NCBI GenBank assembly: GCA_004525355.1
Contig: SPCK01000039.1
Coordinates: 1 to 10,748, forward strand
Length of the DNA: 10,748 bases
Source of the DNA: Spirochaetales bacterium
Lineage (GTDB): Bacteria > Spirochaetota > Spirochaetia > Treponematales > UBA12059
Reading direction: 5' to 3'
Both the position numbers and the translations under genes were made by a program. Below, piece after piece: positions 1 to 6,605 of this stretch; position 1 is the first letter of the stretch, and each line of letters opens with the position of its first letter. Under the pieces are notes generated by a model that saw nothing but the letters and a program-made list of their open reading frames with translations, had not been told where the DNA came from and made no database searches.

Positions 1-464
1 GGTGCTTCGTCCGGATTTCCCAAGGTGAAATAAAAAGTCGCGCCTTCGCCTGGCACCGCTTTGGCCCATAATCGTCCGCCGTGCCTAAGGATGATTCTCT
101 GGACTTTTGCCAGCCCTACCCCCGTGCCCTCGAATTCCTTGCCGCTGTGCAATCGATGAAATACGTTGAAGAGCTTGTCCGCGTAGCGCATGTCAAAGCC
201 GGCGCCATTGTCCCGTACAAAGTAGACAACCTCGTCTCCTCGCCGCTCGGCCCCCACCTCGATTTTGGCTCGCTCCTTCTTGGAAGAAAATTTAATCGCA
301 TTGCCAAGCAGGTTCATCCAGACTTGGCGGAGCAGGGTCGGGTCGCCCGTCGCGCCGGGAAGGGAACCGAGGCTGAAGTCGATGCGCGCCCTGGCGATCT
401 TCTGGCTAAAAGTCGCTCCAACCAATGCTGCCTCCGAGCGAATGATGATCAGCTGGGACGAGGC
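1..464 (-). pseudogene. Sensor histidine kinase, C-terminal ATPase-domain fragment
   Basis: Read on the minus strand in the frame of codon 42-44, this encodes most of a HATPase_c domain of the type found in phytochrome-like and PAS/GAF sensor kinases. The N box reads [17 protein letters not shown] (about 333-285), the G1 box [17 protein letters not shown] (about 218-168), followed by [18 protein letters not shown] (G2) and a closing strand [14 protein letters not shown] that runs off the window at base 1. An in-frame TAG at 465-467 (minus strand) lies before any dimerisation/phospho-acceptor helix, and no ATG or ribosome-binding site precedes the domain. The phospho-accepting histidine and the sensor half are therefore missing from this frame. 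Upstream (468-540) the same frame continues with residues I do not recognise. I call it a truncated gene or pseudogene. A frameshift or sequence error near 460-470 cannot be excluded. The kinase-domain identity is secure; its signal is unknown. Confidence 0.75.
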
Positions 465-552
465 CTATTCCCGGTTGGTTGCCCAAGGCTCGCGCCGGCG
501 AAGATGCGGCTCCCACCTTCGCTTGTAGTAGTCCCAGCGGCATTTTTTACAA

Positions 553-583
553 TTCGTTCGTATTTTTTCACATTACCAACGAA
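553..583. promoter_or_regulatory. Inverted operator-like repeat upstream of pxpA
   Basis: Two 9-nt half-sites face each other: TTCGTTCGT at 553-561 and ACCAACGAA at 575-583 (reverse complement TTCGTTGGT), separated by 13 nt. Each half matches 8 of 9 positions of the published LytTR-domain consensus [TA][AC][CA]GTTN[AG][TG], although classical LytTR sites are direct rather than inverted repeats. The right half covers the -35 position of the TATAAT at 600-605, as expected for an activator contact site. A copy with the same geometry lies at 6457-6487, upstream of the transporter gene, and a LytTR regulator is encoded in the cluster. That this regulator binds here is inference. Confidence 0.5.
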
Positions 584-599
584 AACGGCTTATTTAAAT

Positions 600-605
600 T
601 ATAAT
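600..605 (+). promoter_or_regulatory. -10 element of the pxpABC promoter
   Basis: A perfect TATAAT lies 55 nt upstream of the preferred pxpA start, in an AT-rich stretch that contrasts with the GC-rich flanks. No good -35 hexamer sits 16-18 nt upstream; that position is taken by the right half of the inverted repeat at 553-583, so the promoter is probably activator-dependent. The expected transcription start (about 612) is after the alternative ATG at 610, which argues that translation starts at 661. Confidence 0.55.
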
Positions 606-660
606 CCCAATGGAAATTTTGAAAATCTGTGCAATAGGCGTTTCACCAGAAGGGGTCTAT

Positions 661-1434
661 ATGGTTTTCCAAGTGGATTTAAACTCGGATATGGGCGAAA
701 GCTTCGGCGCGTATACGATCGGTTGCGACAGCGACGTGATCAAGCAGGTCACCTCTGCCAACATCGCTTGCGGCTGGCATGCCGGCGACCCGCAGGTGCT
801 GGACAACAGCATTGCCATGGCCAAGGAAAGGGGCGTGGCCATCGGCGCGCATCCGGGTTATCCGGACCTGCTTGGTTTCGGCCGCCGCAATCTTAACGTT
901 ACGCAGGATGAAGAATACGTCTACGTCCTCTATCAGTTGGGCGCTTTTTTCGCATTCGCCAAGAAGCACGGCATGGAGATCCAGCATCTAAAGGCTCACG
1001 GCGCCATGTACAACATGGCAGGTAAAGACATCAGGCTCGCCATCGCAATCTGCAAAGCCGTAAAGGACTTCGACCCGCAGATCATCCTGCTAGGCCTGGC
1101 CGGCTCCAAGCTGATCGAGGCAGCAAAGGAAATTGGCCTGCGCTCAGCCAGCGAGGTCTTCGCGGACCGCGCCTATGAAGAAGACGGCTCCCTGGTCGAC
1201 CGCGCCAAACCCGGGGCGATGGTCAACGACGAAGACCTGTGCATCTCCCGCGTGGTACGCATGGTCAAGGAGGGCAAGGTAGAAGCCATCACGGGCAAGG
1301 ATATCGCTGTGAAAACCGATTCCATCTGCGTACACGGTGACGGGCCCCAGGCCTTGGCATTCACCACACGCATCCGGGAAGCCCTAACCACAAAGGGCGT
1401 GAGACTCGTCAACTTTGGCAGCTTCGTGGAATAA
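661..1434 (+). CDS. pxpA: 5-oxoprolinase subunit PxpA (LamB/YcsF family)
   Basis: Encodes 257 residues, the usual family length. PxpA works with PxpB and PxpC in the cytoplasm to hydrolyse 5-oxo-L-proline to L-glutamate at the cost of ATP. Family motifs are clear: VDLNSDMGESFG (residues 5-16), SANIACGWHAGDP (32-44), GAHPGYPDLLGFGRR (62-76), HLKAHGAMYN (109-118), then EVFADRAYEEDGSLVDRAKPG and ICVHGDGPQA near the C-terminus. The conserved Asp and His residues of the metal/active-site cleft are present. An upstream in-frame ATG at 610 would add 17 residues foreign to the family. I chose 661 because AGAAGGGG at about 648-655 is a good ribosome-binding site and because the -10 box at 600-605 puts the transcript start beyond 610. 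It is the first gene of the cluster, 12 nt before pxpB. The name 'lactam utilisation protein LamB' is an older label for this family. Confidence 0.95.
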   Translation: MVFQVDLNSDMGESFGAYTIGCDSDVIKQVTSANIACGWHAGDPQVLDNSIAMAKERGVAIGAHPGYPDLLGFGRRNLNVTQDEEYVYVLYQLGAFFAFAKKHGMEIQHLKAHGAMYNMAGKDIRLAIAICKAVKDFDPQIILLGLAGSKLIEAAKEIGLRSASEVFADRAYEEDGSLVDRAKPGAMVNDEDLCISRVVRMVKEGKVEAITGKDIAVKTDSICVHGDGPQALAFTTRIREALTTKGVRLVNFGSFVE

Positions 1435-1446
1435 GAGGATGGAACC

Positions 1447-2151
1447 ATGGTGAGAATTCTCGTATCTTCCGACCAATCCCTATGCGTGGAGTTCGGCAAC
1501 GACATCTCGGAGGAGATCAACAATCAGGTACGCGCTTATACCATCGTGGCAGAGCAGGCGGCGATAGAGGGCGTAGTGGAATATGTACCCACCTACCGTT
1601 CGGTGACAGTACATTACCGTCCAGAAGTGATAGGCTACGCCGCCCTGAAGAACCGGCTGATGACCCTCACTGATAAAATGAGCGCGGTGGAGATCCCGCT
1701 GGCGCAGATAATCGACATCCCGGTGCTGTACGGCGACGGATACGGCCCAGACCTGGCCTATGTAGCTCAAATCAATGACTTGACCGAACAAGAAGTCATC
1801 AATATTCATTCCAAACCGGAATACATTATCTATATGCTTGGCTTTACCCCCGGATTCTGCTATCTGGGTGGCATGGACCCACGCATCAGCACGCCCCGCC
1901 TGCAGGTACCTCGGGTGAAGATCCCTGCCGGTTCTGTAGGCATCGCCGGTTCCCAGACCGGCATCTATCCAGTGGACTCCCCTGGCGGCTGGCAGCTGAT
2001 CGGCCAGACGCCGTTGCGCATGTACGACCCCAATCGGGAGCGCCCCATCTTGTTGGACTCTGGTATGCACCTTCGTTATTTTCCCATCGATCAGGCAGAA
2101 TTTGACCACATTCATGCGGAGCAGTATGGGGAAAGAGACGCAAATAAATGA
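1447..2151 (+). CDS. pxpB: 5-oxoprolinase subunit PxpB (KipI family)
   Basis: A 234-residue cytosolic protein of the KipI/allophanate-hydrolase-subunit-1 family, the B subunit of ATP-dependent 5-oxoprolinase. Landmarks are the N-terminal QSLCVEFGN strand, VEYVPTYRSVTVHY (about residues 42-55), IPVLYGDGYGPDL, the family signature YMLGFTPGFCYLGGMDPRI (about 129-147), and the tail motif PAGSVGIAGSQTGIYPVDSPGGWQLIGQTP with its glycine-rich loop. It begins 12 nt after pxpA behind the purine-rich AAGAGGATGG, and its stop overlaps the pxpC start in an ATGA arrangement at 2148-2151, which implies translational coupling of a heteromeric enzyme. The Bacillus homologue was first described as the sporulation-kinase inhibitor KipI; with pxpA and pxpC adjacent, the oxoprolinase role is the better reading. 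Confidence 0.95.
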   Translation: MVRILVSSDQSLCVEFGNDISEEINNQVRAYTIVAEQAAIEGVVEYVPTYRSVTVHYRPEVIGYAALKNRLMTLTDKMSAVEIPLAQIIDIPVLYGDGYGPDLAYVAQINDLTEQEVINIHSKPEYIIYMLGFTPGFCYLGGMDPRISTPRLQVPRVKIPAGSVGIAGSQTGIYPVDSPGGWQLIGQTPLRMYDPNRERPILLDSGMHLRYFPIDQAEFDHIHAEQYGERDANK

Positions 2152-3215
2152 TCACCTTTGTAAAACGCGGAATTCTTACCACTATCCAAGACGCCGGACG
2201 CAAGGGGTTTCAGCGTTTCGGTATGCCTGCCGCAGGCGCGATGGATCAGTTCGCCATGAAGCTGGCTAACGTGCTGGTAGGCAACGCACCGGATACGGAG
2301 GTCGTGGAAGCCACAATCATCGGCCCATCCATCCTATTTGATGAAGCCGAGGCCTTCGCAGTCTGCGGCGGCGATCTCGAGCCCTGCCTGGACGGTCAGC
2401 CGATCGAGAACAATCGCGCCTATATAGCCAAGGCCGGCTCCCTGCTGGAGCTTCCTATGGCGAAAAGCGGTGCCCGTGCCTATATCGCTTTCTCCGGTGG
2501 TCTGGACGCGGAGCTGAAGATGGGCAGCCGTTCCACCTATATGAAAGCCGGTATCGGCGGCGTACAGGGCCGGCCGGTCAAGGACGGTGACACGCTGGGC
2601 CTACGCGCGCAGAAGGTGGAACTGCCCCATCTGCCGGGCCGCTACGTTCCGGCCGGTTTCGGAGTGGCGTATTCCTCTCATCCCACGGTACGCGTGACAT
2701 TGGGTCCGCAGGACGATCTGTTCAGCGACAAAGGCAAGACGGATTTCTGCGCTGGCGACTACACGCTGACACAAGAGAACGACCGCATGGGATTCCGCTT
2801 CTCCGGTCCAGATATTGAATCCATCCCTGAAAGTGACGGCAACATCATCTCCGATGGCATCTGTTTCGGAGCGGTACAGGTTACCAAAGGCCAGCCGATT
2901 GTGATGATGGCAGACCGGCAGACCACCGGCGGTTACTGCAAGCTGGGCTGCGTGACCTCCGCAGACCTGCCGCTGCTGGCGCAGCTGAAGACCGGCGATG
3001 CCTGCCGTTTCAGGTTCGTCGGGGTAGAGGAAGCTCAGGCCTTGTATCTGGCGCAACTGCAGTTGCTGGACGATCTGGCGAAACATCTGGATACCCCGGC
3101 TATTGCGGGGGCTTTCGCAACAGCGCATGCCGCGCCGAGAAAAACCAGCTTACGCGAGTTCAGGGTTACCGTCGGTGTCGAAGTCTTCGATATCCAACTG
3201 GAGGAGCTTGATTGA
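2148..3215 (+). CDS. pxpC: 5-oxoprolinase subunit PxpC (KipA / biotin-dependent carboxyltransferase family)
   Basis: A 355-residue protein of the KipA/allophanate-hydrolase-subunit-2 family and partner of PxpB. Recognisable blocks are the N-terminal GILTTIQDAGRKGFQRFGMP (about residues 8-27), AAGAMDQFAMKLAN, the VEATIIGPSILF strand, AYIAFSGGLD, MGSRSTYMKAGIGGVQGRPVKDGD, VTLGPQDDLF and, late, DRMGFRFSG and MADRQTTGGYCKLG. Family members are often labelled 'biotin-dependent carboxyltransferase', but no biotinyl domain or biotin ligase is nearby. Together with PxpA and PxpB it forms the 5-oxoproline hydrolysing complex. It starts inside the pxpB stop codon. Downstream, 125 nt including a hairpin precede the next gene. 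I see no truncation or missing motif. Confidence 0.94.
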   Translation: MITFVKRGILTTIQDAGRKGFQRFGMPAAGAMDQFAMKLANVLVGNAPDTEVVEATIIGPSILFDEAEAFAVCGGDLEPCLDGQPIENNRAYIAKAGSLLELPMAKSGARAYIAFSGGLDAELKMGSRSTYMKAGIGGVQGRPVKDGDTLGLRAQKVELPHLPGRYVPAGFGVAYSSHPTVRVTLGPQDDLFSDKGKTDFCAGDYTLTQENDRMGFRFSGPDIESIPESDGNIISDGICFGAVQVTKGQPIVMMADRQTTGGYCKLGCVTSADLPLLAQLKTGDACRFRFVGVEEAQALYLAQLQLLDDLAKHLDTPAIAGAFATAHAAPRKTSLREFRVTVGVEVFDIQLEELD

Positions 3216-3256
3216 CACTATTGTAGCCAGGGAAGGAACATTTCCAGAGCAATTTC

Positions 3257-3283
3257 AAGCAATCTGCCGCTGGCGGCTTGCTT
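3257..3283 (+). repeat. Hairpin in the pxpC to YcsI-like gap
   Basis: AAGCAA (3257-3262) pairs with TTGCTT (3278-3283) and, inside, GCCG (3266-3269) with CGGC (3274-3277) around a CTGG loop; a TCT bulge sits on the left arm. It is about 10 bp and fairly GC-rich, and only weakly pyrimidine-rich sequence follows rather than a T-run. It could be a leaky terminator, an attenuator or an mRNA-processing/stability element between pxpABC and the following gene. Confidence 0.4.
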
Positions 3284-3340
3284 CTTGAGCAACCTTGCGG
3301 AGAAGAGCACGGTCTCAAGCACAAAAATCAGGAGGCACAG

Positions 3341-4171
3341 ATGCCGAATTTTGACATTAGTAGTTACATCGATCTGAGACCCGCGGAGCTACGCCGCAGG
3401 ATCCGTAGCGGCGAGATCACGAGTATCCCCACTGCGGGTATGTCCACTGGCTATGCCCAAGCCAATCTAGTCATCCTGCCTAAGGAATATGCGGAAGACT
3501 TCGAGGAGTTCGCACGGCTGAATCCCGCCCCCTGCCCGATACTGGAGATCCTCTACGGCGATCCACACACCCACGATATGGGCGAGGATGGCAACATACT
3601 CACTGATATCCCGGAATACTTCATTTATAAAGACGGTAAGCTGAATGACCGCTGCACCGACGCCACAGCCTACTGGCAGGAAGGCATGGTCGGCTTCCTG
3701 ATCGGCTGTAGCTTCTCTTTCGAGGAGGCGCTGACAAAGGCCGGTATTGAGGTGCGACATATCGCCACCGGCCGCAACGTGCCTATGTACAAAACCAATA
3801 TGATGACTAAGCCGGCGGGTCCGTTCTACGGCCCCATAGTCTGCTCGATGCGGCCAATGACACCGGAAAACGCCAGGTTGGCCTACGAAATCACCGCTGC
3901 CATGCCCCACGTACATGGAGCGCCTTTGCACATCGGCGATCCCGCGGATTTAGGCATCGCGGATGTAAACACGCCGGATTATGGCGAAGCAGTGGATATA
4001 CACGAAGGCGAAGTCACCGTGTTCTGGCCCTGCGGCGTCACACCCCAGGCGGCCATCGAGAACGCCAAACCGCCAAGCGTCATCACCCATTCTCCCGGCC
4101 ATATGTTCGTCACCGATATCCTCAACCGTGAGCTCAACGATTACCTCGCCCGCAAAAAAATGGAAAAATAA
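3341..4171 (+). CDS. YcsI/DUF1445 family protein (D-glutamate cyclase family, 'putative hydro-lyase')
   Basis: Encodes 276 residues of the family Pfam now calls D-glutamate cyclase (PF07286, formerly DUF1445), which includes Bacillus YcsI. Clear landmarks are LRPAELRRRIRSGEI (about residues 12-26), SIPTAGMSTGYAQANLVILP, the GDPHTHDMGEDGNILTDIPEY block, WQEGMVGFLIGCSFSFEEAL, IEVRHIATGRNVPMYKTNM, VCSMRPMTP and, near the end, VFWPCGVTPQAA and ITHSPGHMFVTD. In animals a related protein (DGLUCY) handles D-glutamate and D-5-oxoproline; the reaction of bacterial members is less certain. An in-frame ATG at 3278 exists, but 3341 follows a near-perfect AGGAGG (3331-3336) at good spacing and gives the family-like N-terminus. 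Placement after pxpABC suggests feeding or draining the 5-oxoproline pool. Family assignment is firm; the reaction is inferred. Confidence 0.9.
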   Translation: MPNFDISSYIDLRPAELRRRIRSGEITSIPTAGMSTGYAQANLVILPKEYAEDFEEFARLNPAPCPILEILYGDPHTHDMGEDGNILTDIPEYFIYKDGKLNDRCTDATAYWQEGMVGFLIGCSFSFEEALTKAGIEVRHIATGRNVPMYKTNMMTKPAGPFYGPIVCSMRPMTPENARLAYEITAAMPHVHGAPLHIGDPADLGIADVNTPDYGEAVDIHEGEVTVFWPCGVTPQAAIENAKPPSVITHSPGHMFVTDILNRELNDYLARKKMEK

Positions 4172-4232
4172 CAGAGCTTCACAGGGAATTCACATTTACA
4201 GATATCCATGTCAGGCTTATGGTAAACGTAAG

Positions 4233-4261
4233 TCCGGCAGGTTTTTTCGACAGCCTCCGGA
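4233..4261 (+). repeat. Hairpin directly upstream of the response-regulator gene
   Basis: TCCGG plus AGG (4233-4237, 4239-4241) can pair with CCT plus CCGGA (4254-4256, 4257-4261), with one bulged C and a loop that holds a run of six T. It ends a few nt before the ribosome-binding site AGAAGGAG (about 4264-4271). It may attenuate readthrough from the YcsI-like gene into the two-component genes or modulate their translation. No clear separate promoter is visible in this 106-nt gap. Confidence 0.35.
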
Positions 4262-4277
4262 ATAGAAGGAGCGCCTC

Positions 4278-4997
4278 ATGGTCCGTATTGCCGTTTGCGA
4301 CGATTGTTGCCAGGACCGGGTAGTCGCCCGGCAATACATCGAAGAATGGGCCAATCAGACCGGGCTAGCCTGTCAGACCATCGAATACGAGCGAGCTGAT
4401 AACTTGGTTTATGACTATCAGGACGGGGACACTGGTTTCGCATTACTGCTGTTGGATATCTTTATACCCGGCATCAGCGGCATGGAGGCGGCGCGAAAGA
4501 TCCGGTTACTCAGCAAATCCGTTCCGATCGTCTTCTTTACTACCAGCTCCTGTTATGCGGTGGAGAGCTACGATGTGGAAGCTTCCGGCTATCTGGTAAA
4601 ACCTCTCGACCAGAAACGGTTCTCCGGCCTGCTGGATAAGCTGTTGGGTGAGTATGCACTAAAACGTCTGGTACTGAAGATCAGTGGCTCCTATCAGTAC
4701 TTCGATCACAAGGAAATCCTCTATATCGAAAGCAACGGTCGCCAAGCCATCCTACATCTGGTGGAAGGAGAGCCAGTCTGCGTCAACCAAAAGCTGGACG
4801 ACCTGGAAAGCCAGCTGGATGACGACCATTTTTTACGCTGCCACCAAAGCTTCCTGGTCAATATGGACCATATCTGCAAGGTCGACCGGAACTTCATCCT
4901 GCGGAACGGCAGCAGCATCCAGACCCGTAGCCGCCACCGTAAAGATTTGCTCGAGCACTACTATAACTATTTTATAAAGCGGAGCCTGGGAGGCTAA
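4278..4997 (+). CDS. LytTR-family response regulator
   Basis: A 239-residue two-domain response regulator of the LytR/AgrA/AlgR class. The receiver domain (about residues 1-125) shows the acidic pair at D8-D9, phospho-acceptor D60 in LLLLDIFIPGISG, the switch Thr in IVFFTTSS (about 84-91) and the conserved Lys in YLVKPL (K108). The C-terminal LytTR DNA-binding domain (about 130-230) carries LYIESNGR, the FLRCHQSFLVNMDHI motif and the closing RSRHRKDLLEHY strand/helix. Start 4278 follows AGAAGGAG. Its stop is one base before the kinase start, so the two are surely co-expressed. Position inside the oxoproline cluster and LytTR-like half-sites at 553-583 and 6457-6487 suggest that it controls pxpABC and the transporter; that is inference. 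No sign of damage. Confidence 0.94.
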   Translation: MVRIAVCDDCCQDRVVARQYIEEWANQTGLACQTIEYERADNLVYDYQDGDTGFALLLLDIFIPGISGMEAARKIRLLSKSVPIVFFTTSSCYAVESYDVEASGYLVKPLDQKRFSGLLDKLLGEYALKRLVLKISGSYQYFDHKEILYIESNGRQAILHLVEGEPVCVNQKLDDLESQLDDDHFLRCHQSFLVNMDHICKVDRNFILRNGSSIQTRSRHRKDLLEHYYNYFIKRSLGG

Positions 4998-4998
4998 G

Positions 4999-6408
4999 AT
5001 GAGCATCTATTACCTGATGACATCCGCCGCAGTTCTTCTGATCCTGGGCATTTTCATCATCCACTCATTACACAAGTCGCCGAAGCGCCCGCTGCACATC
5101 CTTCTCTCATGGTCCGGTAGCGCGTATTTCGTCGCCGAGTTATGCATGATCATCGGCCAGTTGGTGATGGCCAATTACCAGATGAGTTTTTTCCTCACCG
5201 TGGTGTTCTCCTTTTTTACAGTTTTATTCAACTATTTCTATCTGTTCCCCGATGCGCCTAACCTTGACCGGGCGTTTTGTTTTTTCTTTGTGCTGAACAT
5301 CACCACATTGTTGGAAATGGCCACCAACGTCACCGCCAACGTGCTGGCCAAACAGCATGACGGCAACGTCGGTCTGATCTTCGTCAGCCTGTTCGTGTTC
5401 CTTTCAGTTCTATACTGCGTTTTTTTCAAATACTACTTCAAGACAATCTTCCGCAACGGTCTCAAGGTATTGAACAGCGACCCCTTCGGCCCGGTTGCCT
5501 TTATAATCAGCTGCTATCTGATCACATTGATTTTGGTGCTGGGCTGGGTGGAGGAGTTCGCCTATTCTATGTGGGATGCAATACCGTATTTTCTCCTGAT
5601 TGTGCTCACCCATCTGTCGGTGACCGCGTTCTCCACCATCCGCCGTAACGTTATGGCGGAGGCGGAGGCGGACTACGCCCGGAAGATACTGGCCATGTCC
5701 CAGCGCTATTTCTCAGAGCAGCTGAGCAACTATGAGCATGTGTGCAAGCTGGACCATGACATGCGCAACCATCAGGTGGTACTGCAGGGACTGTGCTGCC
5801 AGCAGGACTGGCGGAGCGTGCAGGTTTATATTGAAGAGATGGGGCAGCAGCTGCCCGCTTCACAGCTGGTTTCCCTCTGCGAACTGCAGGAGTTGAACAT
5901 CCTGCTCAACCATTACCGCCAGCAGTTCGAGCGGGCCAGGATTCGTTTTGAGTGCAGCGCCCGCCTGCCGAAGGACATTGTTGACGAATCCATACAATTG
6001 TGCATCATCTTCGGCAACGCCTTGGGCAACGCCTTGGAAGCCTGCGATAAAATGGAGGAGAGCGAAGAGCGTTTTACCGAGCTGATTGCCAGGGTGAAAG
6101 ATGGCAGACTGATCATCTGCTGCCGCAACAGCTTCAGCGGTATATTGCATCGGGACCAAGAGGGCCGATTGGCTACCGGCAAGCAGGAACCCGGTCACGG
6201 CTTGGGCCTGGGTAACATTGCCGAGGTGGTGCGCCGCTTCAATGGCTGGATGTCGACAGCGAGCGAAAACAACGTGTTCACCCTTTCGGCTGTGCTGCAT
6301 CTGTCGGAGGGTGCGGTTTGGTGCAAGGCACGGGATCCGCAGTCCTTTGAACGGGAATCAGCGGACGGCCTCAAGTTGTGTACCGAAAAGTCCATCCCTG
6401 CTGGCTGA
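4999..6408 (+). CDS. Membrane sensor histidine kinase, GHKL type
   Basis: A 469-residue AgrC/LytS-like sensor kinase. The N-terminal half is hydrophobic, with about six to seven membrane spans (roughly residues 4-22, 32-55, 63-83, 93-113, 124-148, 164-184, 195-213) and little extracytoplasmic sequence, so any ligand must be recognised in or near the membrane. A linker helix leads to the phospho-acceptor motif KLDHDMRNHQ (H253), then a GHKL ATPase domain with N box FGNALGNALEA (339-349) and G box GHGLGLGNI (399-407). The start at 4999 follows GGGAGG (4988-4993). The last ~35 residues after the ATPase fold (SEGAVWCKARDP...) are a tail I do not recognise. It partners the response regulator whose stop is one base upstream. 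The signal is unknown; context suggests 5-oxoproline, glutamate or a related amino acid. Confidence 0.92.
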   Translation: MSIYYLMTSAAVLLILGIFIIHSLHKSPKRPLHILLSWSGSAYFVAELCMIIGQLVMANYQMSFFLTVVFSFFTVLFNYFYLFPDAPNLDRAFCFFFVLNITTLLEMATNVTANVLAKQHDGNVGLIFVSLFVFLSVLYCVFFKYYFKTIFRNGLKVLNSDPFGPVAFIISCYLITLILVLGWVEEFAYSMWDAIPYFLLIVLTHLSVTAFSTIRRNVMAEAEADYARKILAMSQRYFSEQLSNYEHVCKLDHDMRNHQVVLQGLCCQQDWRSVQVYIEEMGQQLPASQLVSLCELQELNILLNHYRQQFERARIRFECSARLPKDIVDESIQLCIIFGNALGNALEACDKMEESEERFTELIARVKDGRLIICCRNSFSGILHRDQEGRLATGKQEPGHGLGLGNIAEVVRRFNGWMSTASENNVFTLSAVLHLSEGAVWCKARDPQSFERESADGLKLCTEKSIPAG

Positions 6409-6456
6409 CCTAATCAATGCCTTCATGCCGAGCAGGAATCCCCCACACTTCGGAAC

Positions 6457-6487
6457 CTTGTTAATCAAATTTGCATAATCCAACGAC
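6457..6487. promoter_or_regulatory. Second operator-like inverted repeat, upstream of the transporter
   Basis: CTTGTTAAT (6457-6465) and TCCAACGAC (6479-6487) are separated by 13 nt, the same geometry as the element at 553-583. GTT and AAC are at identical spacing (25 nt outer span), the 7-mer CCAACGA is shared exactly, and a -10-like TTTTAT starts 17 nt after the repeat ends in both cases. The left half is weaker here. Likely target of the LytTR regulator encoded just upstream, by inference. Confidence 0.45.
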
Positions 6488-6491
6488 GATT

Positions 6492-6523
6492 TTGACAGCC
6501 CCATTTTATTGAGTCTTTATCAT
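6492..6523 (+). promoter_or_regulatory. Promoter region of the NRAMP-fold transporter gene
   Basis: A perfect -35 TTGACA lies at 6492-6497. Possible -10 elements are CTTTAT at 6515-6520 (17-nt spacer, poor match) or TATCAT at 6518-6523 (good match, 20-nt spacer). A third option is TTTTAT at 6504-6509, which has the spacing to the inverted repeat that the TATAAT of pxpA has. I cannot decide among them, but an own promoter for the transporter is probable given the 197-nt gap after the kinase gene. Confidence 0.45.
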
Positions 6524-6540
6524 GGTAGCTTACCGTTTCC

Positions 6541-6573
6541 AATAAATGGGCTTATCCTAACAGGACATTTATT
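6541..6573. repeat. Long inverted repeat in the transporter leader
   Basis: AATAAATG (6541-6548) and CATTTATT (6566-6573) are perfect inverted arms. Inside, TCCT (6555-6558) pairs with AGGA (6562-6565) around AAC, leaving GGCTTA (6549-6554) as a one-sided bulge. Together about 12 bp. It lies downstream of the proposed promoter and 32 nt before the start codon, so it may fold in the mRNA leader or be a repressor operator. It does not resemble the yybP-ykoY manganese riboswitch. Confidence 0.5.
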
Positions 6574-6605
6574 AGGTAAAGAACACTACTAGAAAGGAAG
6601 AACAG

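Noticed and set aside
610..660. Upstream ATG of pxpA adding 17 residues
   Set aside because: It lies at or before the expected transcript start given TATAAT at 600-605, has no ribosome-binding site, and the extra residues are foreign to the family.
81..896. Long plus-strand open frame overlapping the kinase fragment and the start of pxpA
   Set aside because: Its first part is antisense to a recognisable HATPase domain and its end is a shifted frame of pxpA; composition is Arg/Pro/Gly-rich without any family pattern.
1480..2115. 211-codon minus-strand open frame opposite pxpB, and similar frames opposite pxpC (2601-3128), the YcsI-like gene (3467-3931), the kinase (5860-6300) and the transporter (7226-7615)
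   Set aside because: All are antisense shadows of well-conserved genes, without ribosome-binding sites or recognisable domains.
1447..3215. KipI/KipA as sporulation-kinase inhibitor pair or allophanate/urea carboxylase
   Set aside because: The adjacent pxpA and YcsI-like gene, and absence of biotin-carrier or urea carboxylase domains, favour 5-oxoprolinase.
3278..3340. Upstream ATG of the YcsI-like gene
   Set aside because: The later ATG at 3341 has a near-perfect AGGAGG and the family-typical N-terminus; the upstream part overlaps a hairpin.
6409..6605. Manganese riboswitch (yybP-ykoY) upstream of an NRAMP gene
   Set aside because: The characteristic paired loops are not visible; the leader holds only a simple bulged inverted repeat, and the carrier lacks metal ligands.
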